In this document: one piece after another, positions 7,005 to 11,348 of the stretch
Layout of the letters: each line of letters starts with the position of its first letter
Numbering within the stretch: the first letter of the stretch is position 1
Assembly (NCBI GenBank): GCA_019058515.1
Contig: JAHPYY010000089.1
Span: 1 to 11,348, forward strand
DNA: 11,348 nt
Direction of reading: 5' to 3'
Source: Promethearchaeota archaeon
GTDB taxonomy: Archaea; Asgardarchaeota; Lokiarchaeia; Sigynarchaeales; SOKP01
Position numbers and translations under genes: made by a program
Notes under the pieces: generated by a model
Seen by the model: only the letters and a program-made list of their open reading frames with translations
The model's database searches: none
Told to the model about the DNA's origin: nothing

Positions 7005-7050
7005 CGTAATTCAAATGGAAAAGTTTATGTGTTGCGCAATTCAAATGTAA
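7005..7050. repeat. Pair of 16-bp direct repeats upstream of ACAD copy 2
   Basis: CGTAATTCAAATGGAA (7005-7020) and CGCAATTCAAATGTAA (7035-7050) match at 14 of 16 positions and start exactly 30 bp apart, close to three helical turns. They lie in the gap between the TPR stop (7054) and the acyl-CoA dehydrogenase start (6902), about 100-150 bp upstream of the latter. They could be tandem sites for a regulator of the dehydrogenase. No equivalent was found upstream of copy 1. Confidence 0.4.
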
Positions 7051-7053
7051 TTA

Positions 7054-7971
7054 CTAAATTTGAGTTAATTGTTTAATTTTGTTTGACTTAATTCGCTTTA
7101 GATTGTCAATTGCTTCTATTTTCTCTTTTTTGTTCCCCGTAATATCGTACATTCGCGCTAAATTTTCCCAAGCTTTGAGGTTATCTGGTTCGTTTTCTAA
7201 GATTGATAAGTTAACGACGATTACTTTTTCAAAGTTCGAACTTAACTCGTAAATCGAACTTAGGTCTAAATGAATTTCTACATCGTTTGGATACATTTCT
7301 ATTATATTCTTATAAAGTTCAATCATGTTCTCGTAATCTCTAACATCTTCGTATAATTTTGCTAGAGCTTTCATAGCGTCTTTGTTTATGGGATCTAGCT
7401 CGATGAGTTTCTTATAAGCTCGAATTTTTGATTCCTCTTCTTTCATTAAAGAAATTAGTAGGAAAAACTCCGATTTAGTGTAAGCATTGTCTATATATGG
7501 TTCCAAATCTTTGTCAGTTATGTAGATCGTGTAATGTTCCTTTTTCAGATATTCTATAACCGATGGGTATCCACTTAGGTAACGCTTAATAATCTCGTCT
7601 TTAAACACGGCTCTAGCGATTTGATCTCCCACCTCAGCCAGTCGTTTGAGAAGTGGGAACGCGAGATTACTGTGCAAAAGGTTAGTGTTGTATTCCCATT
7701 CCGCCCAAGCGTGAAGATTAGAACAATGCCCTTGAAACTCTTCCTGAGGATCTAAATATAGAGCTTGAGTGGGGATTTCTTTCGCGTTAATATTGGAATT
7801 AGTGTCGAGAACCTGGTCTACAGAGTCAAAATCGGTGAGGTCTTCGAACGGTACATTAAACAACAGCTTTTTACAGTGAATGAAGGGTTTATCGTCTACA
7901 TATATTACGGTTTCCTTTCCCTCTAAACGTAGTTTGAGGTAATCGTTTACGATGTATTCGTCCTTATACAT
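7054..7971 (-). CDS. TPR protein with an Asgard-type N-terminal domain
   Basis: From the chosen start this is a 305-aa protein. Residues 1-150 hold a domain with IHCKKLLFNVP (31-41), EEFQGHCSNLHAWAEWEYNT (77-96) and LLHSNLAFPLLKRLAEVGD (98-116). I remember this pattern as recurrent at the N-terminus of Lokiarchaeia repeat proteins, of unknown function. Residues about 163-298 form four 34-residue tetratricopeptide repeats (for example AMKALAKLYEDVRDYENMIELYKNI), implying a protein-binding scaffold. The ATG at 7971 is chosen because AGGAG lies 4 nt upstream (7976-7980) and the domain normally begins about there. A TTG at 8001 is in frame but weaker. The frame stays open upstream to 8163 and encodes two hydrophobic helices (separate entry), so the true protein may be membrane-anchored. 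Confidence 0.8.
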   Translation of the reverse strand: MYKDEYIVNDYLKLRLEGKETVIYVDDKPFIHCKKLLFNVPFEDLTDFDSVDQVLDTNSNINAKEIPTQALYLDPQEEFQGHCSNLHAWAEWEYNTNLLHSNLAFPLLKRLAEVGDQIARAVFKDEIIKRYLSGYPSVIEYLKKEHYTIYITDKDLEPYIDNAYTKSEFFLLISLMKEEESKIRAYKKLIELDPINKDAMKALAKLYEDVRDYENMIELYKNIIEMYPNDVEIHLDLSSIYELSSNFEKVIVVNLSILENEPDNLKAWENLARMYDITGNKKEKIEAIDNLKRIKSNKIKQLTQI

Positions 7972-8163
7972 TCTTCTCCTGTACTTTGAAGGATTAAACA
8001 AGTACGCCGAAAAACATAAGAAAACAAGGAATAAAAACCAGATGTTCGAAAAAGGCAGGGATTCTAGTAACGAGAGGAGGAAGAAGGTTATCGATAACGC
8101 AACTACGCTAAAAGCTACTACTAAAAGTGTTAATAAAATGTTAAAATTATCGTATCGAATTAT
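7972..8163 (-). other. In-frame upstream extension encoding two membrane helices
   Basis: Upstream of the TPR gene ATG the same frame is open for 64 codons back to a TGA (8164-8166). It reads as two hydrophobic helices, NILLTLLVVAFSVVALSITF and NIWFLFLVFLCFSAYLF, followed by KYRRR, a typical cytoplasmic flank. There is no ATG, GTG or TTG in frame before the second helix ends. An ATG at 8167 lies in the neighbouring frame and stops after six codons. A TATA-like box at 8184-8191 would start RNA close to 8163. The region is therefore either a broken 5' end (single-base frameshift), a gene using a rare start such as ATT or ATA, or a remnant of an anchored ancestor. Confidence 0.45.
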
Positions 8164-8183
8164 TCATCAACCTTAGAGAGGGT

Positions 8184-8195
8184 GTATAAAAAAAA
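8184..8195 (-). promoter_or_regulatory. TATA-like / T-tract element before the TPR gene
   Basis: Read on the minus strand this is TTTTTTTTATAC. As a TATA box it would place the RNA start near 8160-8167, beside the out-of-frame ATG at 8167. As a run of eight T about 50 nt past the molybdopterin gene stop (8242) it could equally be that gene's terminator. It may serve as both. The sequence cannot decide. Confidence 0.35.
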
Positions 8196-8241
8196 GGAAG
8201 TAGCGTTATAATTTAAAGGTAGGGGTCGCTTTTTAAATAGA

Positions 8242-9345
8242 TTACCGACCGTAGTTCGCAAAAAAGTTAAAAATTCTTAACGAAGTGAATCCCACTCCGC
8301 TTGACAGTAGAAACCCGAGTATTATTGTCAAAAAGAACAAGTAAATGGAGAGTAACGCAAATCGAGGGTGCCAAACGTTCAAAATATTATTTTTTCTTCT
8401 CAATAACGCCAAACCCGATAAAAGACTTACGACAGTGCTTACGATCGCCGCGAGAGCTATTATTCCGTGAAATGTGTAAAAAATTTGACTCCTCATAAAG
8501 AGCGTTTGACTTACCCAGTAGATGAAAGTCGCGACTGCAAGCACGGAATACACCAAAGAAGCTCCTATATGGAACTTTCGCGACATAAATTTAGGTAAAT
8601 TTTTGAAGTATTCTACATTTTTAGCGAACTTTAAGCCAGATAGGTATGATACCCCTCCAAATAGAAACGCAGTGGATAGCAATAGTGCGTGAAGCACCCA
8701 ATCGTTAACTGGGGCCCTAAGCGCGTTGTCGTACCAACCTCTCGATTCCCAATATCCTAAATAATCGTAAGCGACCACTTCTATGCGTTCCACCCACTTT
8801 ACCCACTTATAACCCGCGTGGTTCGTGGCTACGACTCTTACGGGGAACCCTTGTTCTGCGGGAAGAGGTTCACCGTTCATCTCGTACGCAAGTAAAACAT
8901 CGTCTTGTTGGGTTTCATTAAGAGCAAGAGAGGAAGAATAATCGTCGGCGGCGTAGAACACGATATCAAAGGCATCTGGTGTTAAACCCGCTAAATTTAA
9001 TATCGTTTTCACGCGCACGCCTCTCCAAACAGCCGTACCAGAAGGACCCTCTACGCATTGTACAGTCGCTATAACCGTTACCGACTCCAAACTGGTAAAA
9101 TTGTCGTAATTGAAGGTGAGTTTATTTTCCACTTCACCGTCGACTGTAAGCATCCAAGTGTCGACATTGATCCTAGGCGTAGGCCCTGGTATAGAGACAT
9201 CAAAAAATTCGTCGTTAGGGGTAATTTGATTTCTTGAAAGTGCGATAATAGACACTCCTATAAGAGGGATGGCAAATAATCCTACAAGTACAACAAATAC
9301 GATAAGCGGTTTTTTAGAATTACCTTTATTAATTTCTTGACTCAT
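8242..9345 (-). CDS. Sulfite-oxidase-fold molybdopterin domain fused to a membrane cytochrome b domain
   Basis: The 367-aa protein has an N-terminal signal-anchor helix (13-36). A sulfite-oxidase/YedY-type molybdopterin domain follows (about 48-195), with TVQCVEG (94-100), whose C97 matches the molybdenum-ligating cysteine, and GFPVRVVATNHAGYKWVKWVERIEV (166-190), the family core. Four more membrane helices follow (about 216-237, 257-279, 287-313, 326-349). Basic loops KFAKNVEYFKNLPKFMSRK and LRRKNN place the enzyme domain outside and the C-terminus outside. One histidine lies near the start of each helix: H219 and H293 on the outer side, H259 and H326 on the inner side, the arrangement expected for two b hemes. 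I infer a trans-membrane redox enzyme analogous to an MsrPQ (YedYZ) pair in one chain. The substrate is unknown. No twin-arginine motif is present (KK at 11-12). ATG start with no Shine-Dalgarno. Confidence 0.85.
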   Translation of the reverse strand: MSQEINKGNSKKPLIVFVVLVGLFAIPLIGVSIIALSRNQITPNDEFFDVSIPGPTPRINVDTWMLTVDGEVENKLTFNYDNFTSLESVTVIATVQCVEGPSGTAVWRGVRVKTILNLAGLTPDAFDIVFYAADDYSSSLALNETQQDDVLLAYEMNGEPLPAEQGFPVRVVATNHAGYKWVKWVERIEVVAYDYLGYWESRGWYDNALRAPVNDWVLHALLLSTAFLFGGVSYLSGLKFAKNVEYFKNLPKFMSRKFHIGASLVYSVLAVATFIYWVSQTLFMRSQIFYTFHGIIALAAIVSTVVSLLSGLALLRRKNNILNVWHPRFALLSIYLFFLTIILGFLLSSGVGFTSLRIFNFFANYGR

Positions 9346-9428
9346 ATTTTTTTTAAAAATCTATGATTTTCTATTCAATCTTCAATGTCTTTAAACACTT
9401 TAAAAAATATCTCTATTATTTCATAAGC

Positions 9429-9438
9429 TCAAATTTGA
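9429..9438. promoter_or_regulatory. Perfect 10-bp palindrome in the divergent promoter region
   Basis: TCAAATTTGA is a perfect palindrome. It lies in the 184-bp gap between the molybdopterin-cytochrome gene (start 9345, minus) and the 103-aa gene (start 9530, plus), at a place from which it could control either. It could be an operator half or chance in AT-rich DNA. Confidence 0.25.
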
Positions 9439-9498
9439 AATAAGCGATTTTTGGGCGTTAAGTATATAAGTAAATTAAAAAACCTCGTGTCTTAAAAG

Positions 9499-9507
9499 AT
9501 ATAAATT
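9499..9507 (+). promoter_or_regulatory. TATA box of the 103-aa gene, leaderless layout
   Basis: GATATAAAT is centred about 27 bp before the ATG at 9530, so at normal archaeal spacing the RNA would start at the ATG itself. No Shine-Dalgarno lies between them, in line with a leaderless mRNA. A second TATA-like run, AGTATATAAG, lies about 40 bp further upstream. Confidence 0.5.
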
Positions 9508-9529
9508 GATTTTCTAGAATCTTCTATCC

Positions 9530-9841
9530 ATGGAAGCAAACGATAAGGTTGGACAACTTCTTGAATTAACTCACGGAACCCCGATTAGGATCAACTACTT
9601 AGGAAAAACCATTGAAGGTCAGTTCGAGGAATGGACGACAAAATCTGCTCCGCCTAATAGCATGTGGTTGAAAATGTATTTAAACTTACAAAATTACGCG
9701 AAATACCTTAATCTTTACGTCGAGCGCAGAGTTATTACTAAAGACCAATTGAACAAAGAAGTTGACCGAATTAAGACAAAAACGAACCGTAATAACTTAA
9801 TAGAAATTGGAAGTCAAGGTATAGAATCTATTGAGGTTTAG
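9530..9841 (+). CDS. 103-aa small beta-rich protein, possibly Sm-like
   Basis: I do not firmly recognise this protein. The first half reads LLELTHGTPIRINYLGKTIE...GQFEEW, resembling the first strands of an Sm/LSm barrel (the pattern of a hydrophobic strand, then LxGxxxxGxLxxx). A WLKMYLNLQN strand follows, then a charged, helix-like stretch (about 58-86). The end, NLIEIGSQGIESIEV, resembles the second Sm motif (IxGxxIxxIxV), but lacks the usual Arg-Gly pair. If it is Sm-like, it could bind U-rich RNA as an oligomer; other small barrels (SH3-like) are equally possible. It ends convergent with the metallo-hydrolase gene, sharing the four bases TTAG. The promoter suggests a leaderless transcript. 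Confidence 0.75.
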   Translation: MEANDKVGQLLELTHGTPIRINYLGKTIEGQFEEWTTKSAPPNSMWLKMYLNLQNYAKYLNLYVERRVITKDQLNKEVDRIKTKTNRNNLIEIGSQGIESIEV

Positions 9842-10704
9842 TTAACTTTTGGTTTCATATTTGCTTTTTTTCTAAATCTATTCTTAAATACGGGGGGCAG
9901 TCCCAATAAGGAGCGGATTAAATTTTCACGAGACATGTCTCCTCCCGTAAGCGTTTTTAGAGGGCTTTCTTTACCGAATAGTTTTACAACGATGCGTTTA
10001 AGTGACAAGTTTTGGATATAATATTGTTCGCTTTTTTCCTTTATATCGTGCCAGGTGTTTAATAAAACTTCCAACTTATCCGAAGTAATGACATCCCCGC
10101 TCTCAAGAAAAATATATTTAGGTTTCAACGCTAGCAACTTGTTGAGAGAATCCATCATGGTAAGAGCATCCTCCCAGTTAAAGATTACCGATTGCTTTTC
10201 GCTTATAAATGCGTCTGTGGAAAATAATAACCCTTCTTTCTCTTGAAATATAGATATTAAGTTTCTACAGTGACCGGGAGTCCGTACAATTTTAAATGAA
10301 GCGGAGCTGGTTTCTATGTTTGAAGTAGAAGTAAGTGGCTTTACTATGAAAGGATGTGGCAAACCCCAAACCAAACTACGCTCAGAAGGAATTCGGATCT
10401 TCATTCTAACGAGAAATGCCGTTTCGTTTGTAGCATAAACAGGCACTTTTTCTTTATTGATTAAATCGTAACACGCTCCAATGTGATCTTCATGGTGATG
10501 GCTTAACACGCACCTTTCTACGCTTTTGCTTTTTAAATGTTTTATAAATTCGTCTTTTGCATGGTGGTGGCCGCAATCTATCAATAATCCATCCACTAAA
10601 TACGCAGATACCCACATTACGGGATTATTTTGAAGATCAAGAGTTGACATTCGAAAAATCTTTACATTGTGTTTATCTAACTCCTCTACGACGGCCGGGA
10701 TCAT
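9838..10704 (-). CDS. Metallo-beta-lactamase-fold hydrolase
   Basis: The 288-aa cytoplasmic protein has an MBL fold over residues about 15-225. Motifs: LIDCGHHHAK (41-50), HHHEDHIG (69-76), which supplies HxHxDH (H69, H71, D73, H74), RTPGHCRN (141-148, H145), and STDAF (162-166, D164, the bridging ligand). The last metal ligand, normally His in a PGHG-like turn, is missing: the matching segment is FLESGDVIT (199-207). A C-terminal extension (about 230-288) is basic and has an SLLGLPPVF segment, resembling the tail of SoxH/glyoxalase-II-like hydrolases. The substrate cannot be told; ester, thioester or phosphoester bonds are possible. ATG is the only possible start, because TAG lies two codons upstream in frame. 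The gene overlaps the converging 103-aa gene by 4 bp. Confidence 0.88.
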   Translation of the reverse strand: MIPAVVEELDKHNVKIFRMSTLDLQNNPVMWVSAYLVDGLLIDCGHHHAKDEFIKHLKSKSVERCVLSHHHEDHIGACYDLINKEKVPVYATNETAFLVRMKIRIPSERSLVWGLPHPFIVKPLTSTSNIETSSASFKIVRTPGHCRNLISIFQEKEGLLFSTDAFISEKQSVIFNWEDALTMMDSLNKLLALKPKYIFLESGDVITSDKLEVLLNTWHDIKEKSEQYYIQNLSLKRIVVKLFGKESPLKTLTGGDMSRENLIRSLLGLPPVFKNRFRKKANMKPKVN

Positions 10705-10795
10705 GTAGTTCTAAGTCTAACTTCCGAGGTTTTACATTAATAATTATTGAATAATTAAAAAGTATTGTAAAGTAAATTAAAATTATAAATAGTTA

Positions 10796-10815
10796 GATTA
10801 AAAAAACAAAAGAGT
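10796..10815 (-). terminator. T-tract terminator after the small coiled-coil gene
   Basis: On the minus strand CTCTTTTGTTTTTTTAATC lies about 30 nt past the stop of the 69-aa gene. It has a run of seven T and no hairpin. It separates that gene from the metallo-hydrolase gene. Confidence 0.45.
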
Positions 10816-10844
10816 TAAGATAATCTCCTAAGTAGTTAAATCAG

Positions 10845-11054
10845 TTACTCCTCTTCATCGTCTCCCATTAATTCTTCGATTTTTTCCTCAAGCTCATCGA
10901 TCTTTTCGTCAAGCTCTTCAATTTTTTTGTACACTTTACAGGTCTCGCAACCGTCGTCTTCTTCGCATTGAGGTAAAGTATCGCATTGCTCCTCAAGTTT
11001 ATCGCGTTCTTCTAACAACTGATCGACTTGTTCTTGTAGTTTATCAACACTCAT
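10845..11054 (-). CDS. Small acidic coiled-coil protein with four cysteines
   Basis: A 69-aa protein made of two heptad-like acidic helices (about 3-23 and 41-64) joined by a short loop that holds all four cysteines: C24, C30, C36 and C39 (C-x5-C-x5-C-x2-C). It ends in an acidic tail, GDDEEE. The natural shape is a helical hairpin with a metal- or disulfide-stabilised tip. A zinc site or two disulfides are both plausible. I do not recognise a named family. AGGTGA (about 8 nt before the ATG) is a fair Shine-Dalgarno, and a TATA box lies about 45 bp upstream. The gene to its right on the same strand also encodes a Lys/Glu-rich coiled coil, but has its own terminator between. Confidence 0.8.
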   Translation of the reverse strand: MSVDKLQEQVDQLLEERDKLEEQCDTLPQCEEDDGCETCKVYKKIEELDEKIDELEEKIEELMGDDEEE

Positions 11055-11090
11055 TTATATTTCACCTTTGTTGATAGATTCTATAATTGT

Positions 11091-11102
11091 GTAGTATATA
11101 TC
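11091..11102 (-). promoter_or_regulatory. TATA box of the small coiled-coil gene
   Basis: On the minus strand GATATATACTAC lies about 40-48 bp before the ATG at 11054, after an A-rich BRE-like stretch. The RNA would begin near 11070 and carry the AGGTGA ribosome site in a short leader. Confidence 0.5.
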
Positions 11103-11146
11103 TTTTTTGTTACTAATAAATGAAGATTTCAAGGGTGATTCTTCCT

Positions 11147-11160
11147 AATTATAAAAAAAA
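11147..11160 (-). terminator. T-tract terminator of the partial right-edge gene
   Basis: On the minus strand a run of nine T followed by ATAAT lies about 60 nt past the stop at 11219. It fits an archaeal T-tract terminator. Confidence 0.45.
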
Positions 11161-11218
11161 ATGTTAAAGGATGAATAATTATTGAAGAAAAATACCATCT
11201 GAAAATTTCCAATTTGGC

Positions 11219-11348
11219 TTAAATCTTTAAGTTCTTGATCTTTTCGTCTATAAGTATATTCAGTTCCTTGATTTCTTTATCTAATTTATCTATTCTCGAT
11301 TTTATCGACTCAAAAGCGTTTTCCTGTTCACTTAGCTTAGTTACATAC
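11219..11348 (-). CDS. Coiled-coil protein, C-terminal part only
   Basis: The last 42 codons of a minus-strand gene run in from the right edge and end with TAA at 11219. The visible part (YVTKLSEQENAF..., then a repeating Ile/Leu pattern such as SRIDKLDKEIKELNILI, ending IKNLKI) has heptad spacing and is rich in Lys, Glu and Asp. It is a C-terminal coiled coil. Function and full length cannot be seen. The open frame, heptads and a T-tract about 60 nt downstream support a real gene end. Confidence 0.65.
   Translation of the reverse strand, partial: YVTKLSEQENAFESIKSRIDKLDKEIKELNILIDEKIKNLKI

Noticed and set aside
7952..8176. 74-aa plus-strand ORF beside the TPR gene
   Set aside because: Its product is low-complexity and basic, and it lies opposite the minus-strand frame that encodes clear membrane helices continuous with the TPR protein. 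The minus frame explains the DNA better.

Overview
The window reads as chromosomal DNA of an AT-rich archaeon, most likely an Asgard archaeon of the Lokiarchaeia type. This is an inference. It rests on an isopentenyl phosphate kinase (alternative mevalonate pathway), TATA-like promoters with short or absent leaders, T-tract terminators without hairpins, and a TPR protein whose N-terminal domain (GHCSNLHAWAEWEYNT region) I remember as a recurrent domain in Lokiarchaeia. No tRNA, rRNA, CRISPR array, transposase or phage gene was seen.

Layout. Two closely related acyl-CoA dehydrogenases (38-1336 and 5601-6902, both minus) flank a block of other genes. In that block a plus-strand pair (1565-3203) encodes a polyprenol/phytol-kinase-like membrane protein and an isopentenyl phosphate kinase, a likely two-step prenyl phosphorylation operon. 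Two orphan genes follow: a 54-aa protein (3404-3568) and a four-helix membrane protein (3856-4386). Both are driven by near-identical promoter/leader cassettes and start with the same octapeptide-like N-terminus. A Gfo/Idh/MocA oxidoreductase of the dihydrodiol dehydrogenase type (4448-5434, minus) converges on them.

The right half holds a TPR protein (7054-7971, minus) with an odd in-frame membrane-helix extension upstream of its start. Next is an extracytoplasmic sulfite-oxidase-fold molybdopterin domain fused to a four-helix, probably di-heme, cytochrome b domain (8242-9345, minus). It is divergent from a 103-aa, possibly Sm-like protein (9530-9841). That gene overlaps by 4 bp the end of a metallo-beta-lactamase-fold hydrolase (9838-10704, minus). 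The right edge has a small acidic coiled-coil protein with four cysteines (10845-11054, minus) and the 3' end of another coiled-coil gene (11219-11348, minus).

The most interesting points are the molybdopterin-cytochrome b fusion with a self-consistent two-heme topology, the duplicated promoter/leader/N-terminus cassette, the prenol kinase-IPK operon, and the disrupted or non-canonical 5' end of the TPR gene. The genes do not form one obvious pathway. Fatty or branched acyl-CoA oxidation (two ACADs), isoprenoid phosphate supply and a membrane redox module are the identifiable themes.
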